This document shows positions 1-10,293 of a stretch of 64,000 nt of DNA, piece by piece. Both the position numbers and the translations under genes were made by a program. Position 1 is the first letter of the stretch. Every line of letters starts with the position of its first letter. The notes beneath the pieces were generated by a model. That model searched no databases and was not told the DNA's origin. It was given only the letters and a program-made list of their open reading frames with translations. This DNA is from Serripes groenlandicus (Eukaryota > Mollusca > Bivalvia > Cardiida > Cardiidae): the NCBI GenBank assembly GCA_031761405.1, contig JASEVX010000007.1:43850411-43914410 (forward strand), written 5' to 3'.

Positions 1-340
1 GGATGGACAGGCCTGAGAGAGAGAGAGAGTCGTGAGACTCTAGTTTACCTATTTAAATAAATAAATGTATCACTATACGATCTCGTTTATTTACCTGTGT
101 TTTCCTCGTGGACAATTTGATGTAGCTGGCCAGAGTGCTACATAAGTTATTTGATGCCGTGACAATGGATAATCGAACTTGTGTTGTGTCGGACATGATG
201 TGCGTAGTAATGTGAAAGGTAGTGTTGGACACTTTGACAATTTGACCTGATGTGAAATGTAGTGTTGGACACTTTGACAATTGTGTTGCCGTATTGAGCC
301 ATCCAGAGACGTTTGCCAGTGAATCGTAAGTTACAATCTT
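1..340. other. Leader region with no gene; short tandem duplication
   Basis: No coding segment is supported. A short (GA)n run lies near base 20. A 40-bp unit (tgtgaaaggtagtgttggac...) is tandemly duplicated at 211-250 and 251-290. The stretch ends just before a gag-like reading frame, so it could be the leader or part of an LTR of that element. No LTR boundary or primer-binding site could be fixed, because no second LTR lies in the window. Confidence 0.4.
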
Positions 341-373
341 TTGTTATTCCTTTTACGTAATTGGCAAGGCAAA

Positions 374-1168
374 ATGACAGAACAAATGTTTTTAGAATTG
401 TTTCAGTCCGTACATGGACACATGACTAACTTAAATACCACTATGGGGGCTCAAGGCGTGGCAAAAGTTGTTCAAAGATTTGATGGTAGTAATCCAAAAG
501 AATTTAAAGAATGGATTAAAAGTATTGAAAAGTTTGGTACGTTAACTGGAAAACCTAATGAAAGGGTTAAATATATAGCGTATCAGGCAAGCATAGGCCC
601 TGTCAGTGATTTCATAAAACGATATATTGAACAGTATGCTGATCACACCTGGAATCAAATTAAGGGGGAGTTGAAAACGCGGTTTGGCGAAGTAGTAGAT
701 TCTCAGCATGCGCTGCTGATTTTGAGGAAAATTAGTCAAAAAACAGGGAAAACAGTACAGGTTTATGCCGAGGGCATGTTAAATATGGGGGAAGACGCTT
801 TTGATGGGCTCAGGGAAGATTCTCTTAAAGTACAGGTTTATGCCGAGCGAATGTTAAATATGGGGGAAGATGCTTTGCTTAAAATGAAAATAATGAGGGA
901 AATCCTACAACTATTTCAGAACGCGGTTACGATAGCTACGCGATTTCATTTGCGAACGGGTCACGCGCCAAGAGAAAATCATCAAGATGATGAGGCCGTC
1001 CCGATGGAGGTCGATCAGTATCGACAGAAAATTAAGTGTAATTACTGTCACAAGATAGAGCACCTCATTGCATATTGTAGAGCGCGGAAAAGTTACGGGC
1101 AAGTAAGTCTTGCGCAAGTCAGGCAGGATAAGGGAACAAATTACACACAAAATAAATTTCTGAGCTAA
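374..1168 (+). CDS. Gag-like protein of a Ty3/Gypsy-type LTR retrotransposon, no pol attached
   Basis: About 264 residues. The chosen ATG (MTEQMF) is preceded by in-frame sequence that looks non-coding, so the longer start at 341 is less likely. The first 140 residues have the retrotransposon gag pattern: FDGSNPKEFKEWIKSIEKF, then IAYQAS..G.VSDFIKRY, TW..IK.ELKTRF and VQVYAE. Near residue 230 lies one zinc knuckle, C-x2-C-x4-H-x4-C (CNYCHKIEHLIAYC); it lacks the usual glycine before the histidine. Gag would form the particle and bind the element RNA. The frame stops soon after the knuckle, and no protease, reverse transcriptase or integrase follows, so this is a truncated or decayed copy. The middle carries an in-frame 25-residue duplication. 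Superfamily is inferred from the gag pattern only. Confidence 0.7.
   Translation: MTEQMFLELFQSVHGHMTNLNTTMGAQGVAKVVQRFDGSNPKEFKEWIKSIEKFGTLTGKPNERVKYIAYQASIGPVSDFIKRYIEQYADHTWNQIKGELKTRFGEVVDSQHALLILRKISQKTGKTVQVYAEGMLNMGEDAFDGLREDSLKVQVYAERMLNMGEDALLKMKIMREILQLFQNAVTIATRFHLRTGHAPRENHQDDEAVPMEVDQYRQKIKCNYCHKIEHLIAYCRARKSYGQVSLAQVRQDKGTNYTQNKFLS
755..885 (+). repeat. In-frame 75-bp duplication inside gag
   Basis: The segment starting gtacaggtttatgccgag occurs at 755 and again at 830. The spacing of 75 bp keeps the frame and repeats VQVYAE.MLNMGEDA. The two copies differ at only a few bases over about 50 bp, so the duplication is fairly recent. Confidence 0.85.
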
Positions 1169-1690
1169 ATTTCATCAAATAAGCTTAAGTATTCAAACTA
1201 AACTAGTTCAGCAAGTTTGACCTGACCTAGTTTTAAGGTCTACATAGTGGATGAATTACCATGCCTCAATTCTGTGTGCAGAATTCTATATCTAGAGCCA
1301 TTCTATTTAATTGAAAATGGCAGCATTGGAATGTGTCTCTAACCTGCAATTTGTCCATAAGCAAACATGGGCAGATCCAGATCATACAGCTCTAACTGAA
1401 GCTGTCTGATATAGGTCTGCTTAAAGGCATTTATATGTGAAAAGTGTTAATCACTACCAAAGATCTCGCAAAAATCTAAATGTTTCCATGAAACAAGTTG
1501 AAAACACCATTGCCAAAGGAGATATTGATCATGAAAGACTAAATACTATCATGATAACGGCTTACCGCAATTTCATTGGAAAGGGGAGATTTCACCCTTT
1601 GGGCTGGACCATTTACCCCTTTGGCTGGAGACCTAGGGGGTGATTTACCTTTTAGGCTGGAGACCTAGAGGGTAAAGTACTCTCTACAGT
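1169..1690. other. No gene recognised; short imperfect repeat near 1590-1675
   Basis: A plus-strand open stretch of 68 codons (1437-1643) has no recognisable domain. Its end overlaps an imperfect repeat of ggctggagacctagggggt..tttacc. I see no pol fragment that would extend the gag gene. Confidence 0.35.
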
Positions 1691-1836
1691 CAAAGCTTAT
1701 CTGGAGCCCTGGCTCAGGTGAACTAAAGACTGGAAAGTTAACTTCAACATTGTGCAATGCGAATGTGAACACGAACGCCGACGCCCGGGTTAGTAGGATA
1801 GCTCCCCTATTCTTCAAAAAGTCTAGCTAAAAGGTG
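1690..1836 (+). repeat. Tail remnants of head/tail-type repeat elements
   Basis: Two tails lie back to back: ggctcaggtgaactaaag at about 1708, and aacgccgacgcccgggttagtaggatagctcccctatt...gtctagctaaaag ending about 1832. The second matches the remnant at 22470-22555 and resembles the tail at 24000-24063. No heads are visible. Confidence 0.6.
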
Positions 1837-1966
1837 GTTTGGGAAAAGAAGATTTTTTAACTTTACACTTGTAATCATATTATGAAATAAAATCGAAACT
1901 ATTCGGTGACAATCTATTTTGCAAAAGCTACCTCCCTCAGAAAAATCAAAAGAATAGACAAGGGAA

Positions 1967-2231
1967 TTTATTTATTTATTTATTGGAGTTTAATGCCGCT
2001 TTCAACATCATTGGTTATATCATGGCGGTCAGTGCACTTACCCACGTTTTCCTGGCTTTCTCACACCAGTACCAACGCACAGTTCTTTCGCAGTCACTGA
2101 CTACTGTCTCGCATGATAGATGTCAGGTGAAAAATTACTGGAAAGAATTTTCGTCCTTGACCTGGCATCGAACTCCGGACCTTATGATTCCAAGTCAAGC
2201 GCTCTACCACTGAGCTACCTGGCCAGGCTGC
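1967..2231 (-). mobile_element. tRNA-derived SINE, full length, 11-bp target duplication
   Basis: On the minus strand the element starts with a tRNA-like head. It has an A-box-like tagctcagtggtagagc and a B-box-like gagttcgatgcc. A conserved central block follows (here rc of ttaatgccgctttcaacatc..atcatggcggtcagtgcac), and it ends in a (TTTA)n-type tail. The flanks agacaagggaa at 1956-1966 and 2232-2242 are identical and mark the target-site duplication. Mobility depends on LINE enzymes in trans. The central block is shared with the copies at 13.6 kb and, more distantly, 28.1 kb. I cannot assign the SINE superfamily with certainty. Confidence 0.88.
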
Positions 2232-2380
2232 AGACAAGGGAAATAACTAAATAAATTTTGTATTTCTACAATTAGATACGATACAATCATGGGTACCTTA
2301 AGGAGTTTAAAGATAACAAGAGGGCCAAGATGGCCCTATACCGATCAGCTGATTATTTGATAAAGTCTTATGACTTTAAA

Positions 2381-3298
2381 CAAGAGGGCCATGATGGCCC
2401 TGGATCGCTCACCTTTTTTTTTTTTTTCAATTTAACTATATAAGCCCCACCCCCTGGCGGCCATAGTTTCCGACCAATCAACAGAAGGAATCTGATAGAG
2501 GGTCACCCTAGGAACATTTCTACAAAATCATTTGAAAATTGGCCAGACACTTTCGGAGAAGAAGATTTTTTAAGTTTTCACTATAGCCATATAAGGCAAA
2601 ATAGCCCCGCCCCCCCTGGCGGCCATTTTTTTTGACCAATCAACATGGCTTGAAGGAATCTGATAGAGGGTCATCCAAGGAACATTTCTACAAAATTATT
2701 TGAAAATCAGCCAGACACTTTCGTAGAAGAAGATTTTTTAAGTTTTCACTATAGCCAAATAAGGCAAAATAGCCCCGCCCCCCCTGGCGGCCATTTTTTT
2801 TGAACAATCAACATGGCTTGAAGGAATCTTATAGAGGGTCATCCAAGGAACATTTCTACAAAATTATTTGAAAATCAGCCAGACACTTTCGTAGAAGAAG
2901 ATTTTTTAAGTTTTCACTATAGCCAAATAAGGCAAAATAGCCCCGCCCCCCCTGGCGGCCATTTTTTTTGAACAATCAACATGGCTTGAAGGAATCTTAT
3001 AGAGGGTCATCCAAGGAACATTTCTACAAAATTATTTGAAAATCTGCCAACCAGTTTGGGAGAAGAAGAATTTTGAAGTTTTTTTCATTTCGTTGCCATG
3101 GAAACCAGAATTCTGCATGGATCCCAAAAATTTGAAGGAAATCTGGTGAGGTCATTGAGAGGATGCTTTCTGTGAAGTTTCATCCCAATTGACCCACTGG
3201 TTACTTAGGAGAAGAAGTTGACGGACGACGCACGACGGACGCCGGACAAAAGGCGATCACAATAACTCACCTTGAGCAAAGCTCAGGTGAGCTAAAAA
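2381..3298 (+). mobile_element. Head/tail repeat element with three to four 168-bp units
   Basis: The head is caagagggccatgatggccctggatcgctcacc. The body repeats the phrase cactttcg.agaagaagattttttaag at 2549, 2716 and 2884, a period of about 168 bp. The tail is ggacgccggacaaaaggcgatcacaataactcaccttgagcaaagctcaggtgagctaaaaa. It lies inside the element that starts at 2316. Its tail directly abuts the head of the next copy, head-to-tail. Confidence 0.75.
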
Positions 3299-4161
3299 CA
3301 AGAGGGCCATGATGGCCCTGGAATCGCTCACCTGATTTTTTTTTTCACTTTAGCTATATACAATCAACATGACTTAAAGGAATCTGATAGAGGGTCATCC
3401 AAGGAACATTTCTACAAAATTATTTGAAAATTGGCCCGACACTTTTGGAGGAGAAGATTTTTTAAGTTTTCACTATAGCCATATAACGCAAAAAAAACTC
3501 TGATAGAGAGTCACCCAAGGAACATTTCTACAAAATAAGTTCAAAATCTGCCAACCAATTTGGGAGGAGAAGAATTTTGAAGTTTTTTTCGTTTCGTTGC
3601 CATGGAAACCAGAATTCTGCATGGATCCCAATAATTTGAAGGAATTCTGGTGAGGTCATTGAGAGGATGCTTTCTGTGAAGTTTCATCCCAATTAACCCA
3701 CTGGTTACTGAGGAGAAGTTTTCACTATAACCATAAAAGGCAAAATAGCTCCGCCCCCTGGCGGCCATAGTTTCCGACCAATCAACAGAAGGAATCTGAT
3801 AGAGGGTCACCCAAGGAACATTTCTACAAAATTATTTGAAAATCGGCCTGACACTTTTGGAGGAGAAGATTTTTTAAGTTTGCACTATAGCCATATTGGC
3901 AAAATAGCCCCCCCCCCCCCAACCCTGGGGGCCATGTTTTTCGACCAATCAACATGGCTTGAAGGAATCTGATAGAGGGTCACCCAAGGATCATTTCTAC
4001 AAAATAATTTGAAAATCGGCCTGACACTTTGGGAGCAGGGCTCCAGATAATTTTTTGGCAAGAGGAGTAATTACTCATGAAAATTTTGAGTGATGATTAA
4101 CGTCCAAACAACCATGAGTATTTTAATAAAGAACAAGTAACTGGAGGATTGCAAGCAATAC

Positions 4162-4963
4162 CATAGTCCCCTACCGGTTTGCACTTTTGAGTCTGTTTCT
4201 GTTGTCATAGCAACCCAATGTTTAGGTATATCAAGACAATAAAGTATGAAAATAAAGAAAGGGAAATAACTCAAAAATTAGGGAAGCAAGAGTTATGGTT
4301 CATGTGCACTGCACTCCCCCTTGATACGATGTATTCATGTGTGAAATTTCATAGCCATAGCTAGTATAGTTATGGAGATATGCTCCGGACAAAAATCAAG
4401 TATGAAAATAAAGAAAGGGAAATAACTCAAAAATTAGGCAAGCAAGAGTTATGGTTCATGTCCACTGCACTCCCCCTTGATACGATGTATTCATGTGTGA
4501 AATTTCATAGCCATAGCTAGTATAGTTATGGAGATATGCTCCGGACAAAAATCAAGTATGAAAATAAAGAAAGGGAAATAACTCAAAAATTAGGCAAGCA
4601 AGAGTTATGGTTCATGTCCACTGCACTCCCCCTTGATGAGATGCATCCATGTGTGAAATTTCATAACCATAGCTAGTACAGTTTTGGAGATATGCTCCGG
4701 ACAAAAATCAAGTATGAAAATAAAGAAAGGGAAATAACTCAAAAATTAGGGAAGCAAGAGTTATGGTTCATATGCACTGCACTCCGCATTGATGAGATGT
4801 ATCCACATATGGAATTTCATAGCCATAGCTAGTACAGTTTTGGAGATATGCTCCGGACAAAAATTTGCCGGACTGACTGACTGACGGACTGACGGACGGA
4901 CTGACTGACGGACGGAGTGCAAACCTAATAGTCCCCTTCGGCACGCCGGTAGGGGACTAATAA
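4162..4963 (+). mobile_element. Element with inverted ends agtcccctaccgg and a 4 x 156-bp array
   Basis: It opens with tagtcccctaccggtttgcac and closes with gtgcaaacctaatagtccccttcggcacgccggtaggggact, so the outer bases are inverted repeats. Between them a 156-bp unit is repeated four times. The copies start at 4242, 4398, 4554 and 4710 and end about 4865, followed by a (gact/gacg)n stretch. Copies differ by a few per cent. It sits inside the hAT-type element, so it inserted later or was captured by it. Confidence 0.75.
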
Positions 4964-5337
4964 ACTGTTAGTGACAAATGTAACATGTAAAACAACAGTT
5001 CAGTTCCTGATATAGAATGCTGGTTATTCTTATATTGTCAAGTTCGGTTCAGTAAATGTTTACAATTTGACATAGCTTAGTCAACACTTTTTGTTTTCAT
5101 GACTCTTGGTTTATAGTCCGACATTAAATCGCCTCTTTCTTCTTAATTTTGCCAACCATTGTTTGGCACACTTAACACTCCAGTCAGAGGCAAACTCTTC
5201 AAGCCATCAATACAAAATTGTTTGTTTGCCCTTTACAGACCCTAGATCTTAGAGGTGGGTCGGTAGGTTGGAAAAATAATTTATTTTCTGGGAGGGGAGG
5301 ATTAATAAACTAATATGAATGTTGAATGACATATAAA

Positions 5338-5850
5338 TCATACAAGCTGCCCTGTTTCAGTGACTTTGTTGTTTGGCATAATTATGCTCTTCAATTTGAA
5401 GATTTCTATGGTATCAATGTTTTTTGTGGTCTCAAGTGTTAACATATAAATACAGATGGATACGTCACAGCCCTTTTTATCATGTAGAGGGTGTGCGTCA
5501 AGTGCAAAAATACAACTTGGAAAACCCGAAAATATACATGTGACCATTCCAGCCAATCGAATTTGCGAAATATAAATCAAAACTAATTGTATTCGAAAGC
5601 CAAAATATATGAGGTAAACGTCATCAATATTAGGGCCGTTGAATAGGCATGAGACATGTATCGATTGTAAACTTCCGCTAATATTGCAAAACTGAAAGTA
5701 TATTCCCTCCCAGCCACTCGGTAAATCTAGATTAGAACTGCATATTATTCGGCCGTAAAATTTCACTCCCAAAAATATGCTGGTGCCTGAAATCTCACCT
5801 CGGAATTCGCGTGTTTGCTTAAATTCGAACCCTGTAAATATGTATTGCAT
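5338..5850 (-). CDS. Unassigned 170-codon open frame inside the hAT-type element
   Basis: The frame begins MQYIFTGFEFKQ and ends VTETGQLV. I recognise no domain and no transposase motif. It is hydrophobic-mixed and rich in I, F and C, has no clear signal peptide, and has no obvious splice sites. Upstream on the same strand (5937-6074) lie three CACGTG sites and GC-rich blocks, which could be a promoter. This is compatible with a captured host fragment or with chance openness. Confidence 0.2.
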   Translation of the reverse strand: MQYIFTGFEFKQTREFRGEISGTSIFLGVKFYGRIICSSNLDLPSGWEGIYFQFCNISGSLQSIHVSCLFNGPNIDDVYLIYFGFRIQLVLIYISQIRLAGMVTCIFSGFPSCIFALDAHPLHDKKGCDVSICIYMLTLETTKNIDTIEIFKLKSIIMPNNKVTETGQLV

Positions 5851-5936
5851 GGTGCATTATATATGAGAAATTCTTTCCTGTGAAATAGATTTCCAAATAA
5901 GGAGATGTTTACTACAGAAAGCGCGCGAAAAAAAAC

Positions 5937-6074
5937 CACGTGATTTGAATGCCTGCGAAAATATCACGTGGTGTTATTTCTTCGAGTAGAAAGCTATATT
6001 AGATGAAGCTTTCCTTTAAACTGTTTCGCGAGATTACAAATTAGCATAGCAACAACACACTGATCACGTGATCA
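5937..6074. promoter_or_regulatory. Cluster of three CACGTG E-boxes
   Basis: CACGTG occurs at 5937-5942, 5965-5970 and 6065-6070. The last is the centre of a perfect 14-bp palindrome, tgatcacgtgatca. The first two form ccacgtgat and atcacgtgg, an inverted pair. gcgcgcgaaa and tttcgcgag blocks lie on either side. CACGTG is the core site of Myc/USF/CLOCK-type bHLH factors. Activity is unknown. Confidence 0.4.
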
Positions 6075-6689
6075 ACTTACTAGTTACAGTATTTGAGTGA
6101 GTTATTTATAGAAAGGTCTATTTTGAAATGCGCTTCAATGACCGATCGATTTGGTTTCCGATTTACGTAAATAAGCTTAGTAGAAAACGGGAACCATTAC
6201 TTTTAGTTCTTAAAATAGACTAGGTTTTTCCGAGAAACTTTGAAAGAAAATATTATTGTTTTAGATTTAAAAATGAAGATACGCATGATATCGTGAACGG
6301 ATGAGTAAATTGCAAAATGTATGCGTATTTGTAACTCATGGAATTTGTAACACGTGCGTATTTGGAGATTTTCCATTCGTAATTTACGCAGATACGCACG
6401 TTATCTGGAGCTCTGTTTGGGAGGAGAAGATTTTTAAGAATTTTGAAGTTTTTTTCATTTCGTTGCCATGGAAACCAGAATTCTGCATGGATCCCAAAAA
6501 TTTTAAGGAATTCTGGTGAGGACATTGCGAGGATGCTTTCTGTGAAGTTTCATCCCAGTTGACCCACCGGTTACAGAGGAGAAAATGTTGACGGACGCCG
6601 GACATAGGGCGATCACAATAACTCACCCTGAGCACTTCGTGCACAGGTGAGCTAAAAACAGTATATCAATTTAAGACATTAAATCTTTA

Positions 6690-7362
6690 AACAATTTTGA
6701 ATGGGAAACAAATCAGGGAGTTTTTGAGCCTGTACCTTCAGACAAAAAGATCTTTGAAGTTTTAGCAATGCTCATCCCACCCCCTGGATAAGAAATCTTT
6801 GAAAAATCTTGGTAGAGGATACCCTAGGGAACATTTGTACAAAATAATTTTTATATCAGGCCAGCACTTTTGGACAAGAGATATTTTTAAGTTTTAACAA
6901 TGCACATATTAGGAAAAAAAGCCCCACCCCCTGGCAGCCATGTTTTTCAACGGATCGGATATCTTTGAACAATCTTGGTAGAGGGTACCCCAAAGAATAT
7001 TTCTGCAAAATAATTTTCAAATCAGGCCAGTTCTTTTTGACAAGAAGATTTTTAAAGTTTGAACAATGCACATATAAGGAAAATAGGCCCCGCCCCCTGG
7101 CGGCCATGTTTTTCAACGGATCGGATATCTTTGAACAATTTTGGTAGAGGGTACCCTAAGGTACATTTGTGCAAAATAATTTTTAAATCGGGCCAGTACT
7201 TTTGGACAAGAAGATTTTTTAAGTTTAAACAATGTACATATAAGGAAAATAAGCCCCGCCCCCTGGCGGCCATGTTTTTCGACGGATCGGAAACCTTAAA
7301 ACAATCTTGGTAGAGGGTACCCTAAGGAACATTTCTGCAATTTTTTTTTTAAATCAGGCCAG
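6690..7362 (+). repeat. 166-bp tandem units of the outer element
   Basis: The phrase ggccag.act.tttgg..aagaagat recurs at 6862, 7028 and 7194, and is cut at 7360 by the next insertion. The spacing is exactly 166 bp each time. Each unit contains ccccgccccctggcggccatg and a gaacaatcttggtagagggtaccc block. Open frames here on either strand are by-products of the repeat. Confidence 0.85.
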
Positions 7363-7364
7363 TA

Positions 7365-8866
7365 CAATTAAGAACATTATGAAATTGACAATGTGAGCGG
7401 AACATGATTGGATCGTGAGCGTGAATTGAACGAAGTCGGAACGCTTTATGAGCGGAACGGATTGTTGCGCTCTGAACGAAACGATCATAATGAACGAAAA
7501 ACTCCAATCACATGAACGCTTTGCTCATTAAACGGTTGCAACAACTACTCGGTGGTTATTTTACGAAATGTATTAAATGTCATATTTAAATAATTCAACT
7601 TCAATTTAAACACGGAAGTGTGTTAACGCGTGTCTGTTTTTATATCGAAAAGATTCTTTATAGCTATTAATGCATTGATATATTACTTTTATTAATCCGG
7701 TGAAAATTTAGAATGTTCCAAATAAATATCCTTAAAATAAATTTGATTTAGACATCCATACTTTAAGTGTTATCTGAGCCGTCATATTGTTTACAATATC
7801 GTGTTTTGAAATTTGAAAAAGATATCGATATAAGATGACCCCCTTCCGATGAACTGATACTAACTGTAGAATCTCTAATGAAAAATTATCATCTTAAATT
7901 CCCAATCAAATTAATTCATAAATCAAACGTGATCTGTGAAATATATGACAGCTTGGCTGGCGATTAGAGTAGCAGTTTTAATTAGCGGATTAAAAGAAAT
8001 GACTGTACAATACCGGAAATTGATTGGGTGTTATGACCATTAATTGGAATCCAATTAACAACCAAGAACATATGTCATTTTCGATTAAACCGTAAATAAC
8101 TCCTTTTGAAACATAATTTCTCTCTATGTCATACAGATTGTACTGTAGTATATTATTATTATAACGGATTTTCATGCAGGTTTGAGAGAATTCTTTTAAA
8201 AACATTTTCTTTAAATCACTGTACTTACTGAACTATTTCAGCTTGGTAAAAAATAAAAACATGGCTATTTAGTAACTTTTATCTGTAGTATTTCGTATCC
8301 TTACATTTAACCAGTTCAATTCATAGCAATTAGCCATATGTTAGTATTTATTACCCAGTTATCGAAATTGTTAATGTCGCTGTATCTCACTGCAGTAAAA
8401 CTGATAATGTGAGCAAGTATGTACTACAGGACGTTGAATTGGCTTTTGTTCTCTGTTGTAATGGGTTAATAAGTCATGAATCTAAATTGCTTTTGAATAA
8501 AACATACTTTCAATTCAATGAGATAATAAAAACGGTATTAATACATTCATTTTCGTTAAACCATTTGCTATTAACGAATGTGCTGAAAATATCGCAATAT
8601 GGCCGCGATCGATAAAATATTTCTGGTTAAGTAAAGAAATAATATAAACGAAATAAAATTGATTCAAGCCAATCAAATCGTTGAACCGATTTGATCGGGA
8701 AAAAGCATTCCAAGTGAGCGGCAAAATGCGCTCAATCTGAGAGCAGAATGTAAAAAATAAATCACAATGTTATGAATGAGTGAACGCTTTGTGAGCGGAA
8801 CGGAACGGAATTGAACGGAGCGGAACGTGAACGCTAAATTTGTCAATTTCAAGATGTTCTTAACTG
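7365..8866. mobile_element. 1.5-kb Tc1/mariner-like non-autonomous element, TA target
   Basis: The ends form an inverted repeat starting CA(A/G)TTAAGAACAT(T/C)(A/T)TGAAATTGACAA. They are flanked by TA (7363-7364 and 8867-8868); GTAC is also duplicated. Removing the element restores ccagtactttttgac, the normal sequence of the 166-bp unit. Both subterminal regions carry dispersed gagcggaac/gaacgct words, which may be transposase-binding repeats. No transposase frame is present. TA target and CAGT-like ends fit Tc1/mariner; a 4-bp GTAC duplication would point elsewhere. Confidence 0.78.
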
Positions 8867-9317
8867 TACTTTTTGACAAGAAGATTTTTAAAGTTTTGGT
8901 TAATTTTTCCTGTTTTGTTGCCGTGGCAACCAAAGTTCTACACGGAATATATTTTTTTGAACAAATTTGAAAGAGGTCGACCAAAGGAACATTCCAGTGA
9001 AGTTTGGTTGAAATTGGTCATGTGGTTAAGGAGGAGATGACCCAAGTGTTTACGACGGACGACAGACGACAGACGCCGGACAAAAAGCGATCAGAATAGC
9101 TCACCTTGAGCCTTTGGCTCAGGTGATCTAAAAAGATCATGCAAAAAGTGGAAATGAATAAATGATAAATGAAACTGTAAATGTTCAAAATATTTAAGTT
9201 TATCATGGACATACGCTTTTAAATAAGCCCCATACATGTATATTTACTTGTTATTTGACTTATCAATTTTGCATAACATACTACATACATGTATGTATAA
9301 TGTAAGAATCATATTTT

Positions 9318-10150
9318 GTGTACAGCAGCCACTTTATGAACAGTGGCCATTTTTATGACTTTCCATCAGTGGCTGCTGCTGTACACCGATTTGACTGTAT
9401 AGAGAAAACTAGCCCTGCCCATGGTGGCCATGTTTTTTTGTCAGATCAAAATTTCTTGAAGGAATCTGAAAGAGGTCAAACCATGGAACATTCATGCAAA
9501 ATTTCAATGAATTCCAATATGCCATCTGGAAGAAGATTTTTTTAATGTTACACTATGTACTATAAAGTGAAATCTAGCCCAGCCCACAGCAGCCAGGTTT
9601 TTTGAAAGATCAAAACTTCCAAATGCCAAATACAATGAATTCAGAAGAGCGGTTTGGGAAAAGACGATTTTTTAACTTTACAAAATGTACTTTATAGTAA
9701 AAACTAGTCCCGCCCACTTTTGTCTGATCAAAATTTCTTGAAGGAATCTTGAAGAGGTCCTACTAAGAAACATTTATGCCAAATACAATAAATTCCAATG
9801 AGCCATTAATTTGGTATAAGATTTTTTAAGTTAAGCAAATAAAAATGTTTCTGTAGCCATAGCAACCAGTTTTTCATCAAACTTAATAATTTGAAGGAAT
9901 CTGAAAGAGAACATTCCTGTGAAGCCTGGTTAAAATCAGTAGTTTTGGAGAAGAAGATATTTAAAGGAACAGTTAACACACAAGGATGGACTGACTCACG
10001 CATGCATGATGGACACACTGTCATGACATTAAGCCCTGCTGGCCTTCAGTCAGTGGAGCTAAGAAATAAACACATAGACAGACAGATGCACAATTGACAC
10101 AGGACCATGACATAATCCCTGCTGGCCCTCAGTCAGTCAAGCTACAAAAC
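9318..10150 (+). mobile_element. Diverged head/tail-type element, no head found
   Basis: Three or four units resemble the 166-bp family but are diverged (ggtggccatg, gatcaaa.tttcttgaaggaatctgaaagaggtc). It ends twice in tail-like sequence: gccctgctggccttcagtcagtggagctaagaa at about 10050, and a second decayed version near 10130. It is an older relative of its neighbours. Confidence 0.5.
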
Positions 10151-10293
10151 AATGTTTTAACTAGAAGGTTGTCCAGGGTCGACTTGCTGAGCCCACTGTT
10201 TGGTTTTTGGACATAAAAGTATGTTAAGACAAAGTCCTAAATCACACAAATGAACAAACTAACAACCATCAACTTCAAGCATGCACATACTCA

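Larger units (their letters stand above)
4036..6415 (+). mobile_element. hAT-type DNA transposon, non-autonomous, 8-bp target duplication
   Basis: The ends are cagggctccagataa and ttatctggagctctg, an inverted repeat of about 15 bp with one mismatch. Directly outside them is the 8-bp direct repeat tttgggag (4028-4035 and 6416-6423). An 8-bp duplication with CAGRG-type ends is the signature of the hAT superfamily. At 2380 bp it has room for little more than half a transposase, and no hAT transposase or dimerisation domain is readable. It carries a nested array element (4162-4963), an unassigned minus-strand open frame and a cluster of CACGTG sites. Confidence 0.82.
3299..6658 (+). mobile_element. 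Second head/tail element, interrupted by an hAT-type insertion
   Basis: The head starts immediately after the tail of the previous element. The body holds tandem units and one tail-like segment (3541-3710) followed by more units. It breaks at 4035 and resumes at 6416 with gaggagaagatttttaag. It ends in the tail gagcacttcgtgcacaggtgagctaaaaac at about 6658. Removing bases 4036-6423 restores a normal unit. The internal tail-like segment suggests it arose by recombination between two sister elements. Confidence 0.7.
2316..9136 (+). mobile_element. Outer head/tail repeat element, opened by later insertions
   Basis: The head acaagagggccaagatggcc starts at 2316 and is identical in layout to the head at 14740. 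It breaks at about 2380 after ..gactttaaac. The next piece of the same subfamily (gtatatcaat..gacattaaatctt) resumes at about 6660. It runs through 166-bp tandem units to 7362, breaks again, and continues at 8869 to the hairpin tail caccttgagcctttggctcaggtgatctaaaa near 9133. Without the insertions it is about 1.0 kb. The match to the 14740-16280 copy supports joining the three pieces. The ends (hairpin, then CTAA) resemble non-autonomous Helitron/Helentron-like 'pearl' elements of bivalves; that assignment is an inference. Confidence 0.72.

Noticed and set aside
1..1168. Complete LTR retrotransposon
   Set aside because: Only gag is readable. No pol, no pair of LTRs and no primer-binding site could be shown.
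2150..2222. Functional tRNA gene on the minus strand (also at 13790-13860)
   Set aside because: A and B boxes are present, but the sequence continues into a SINE body and is flanked by target duplications.
6856..7313. Overlapping 60-90-codon open frames on both strands
   Set aside because: They repeat every 166 bp in step with the array units and exist on both strands; they are by-products of the repeat.
7361..8870. TTAA target for the 1.5-kb element (TTAA lies near both tips)
   Set aside because: Using TTAA would leave extra bases in the host repeat; TA or GTAC restores the 166-bp unit exactly.
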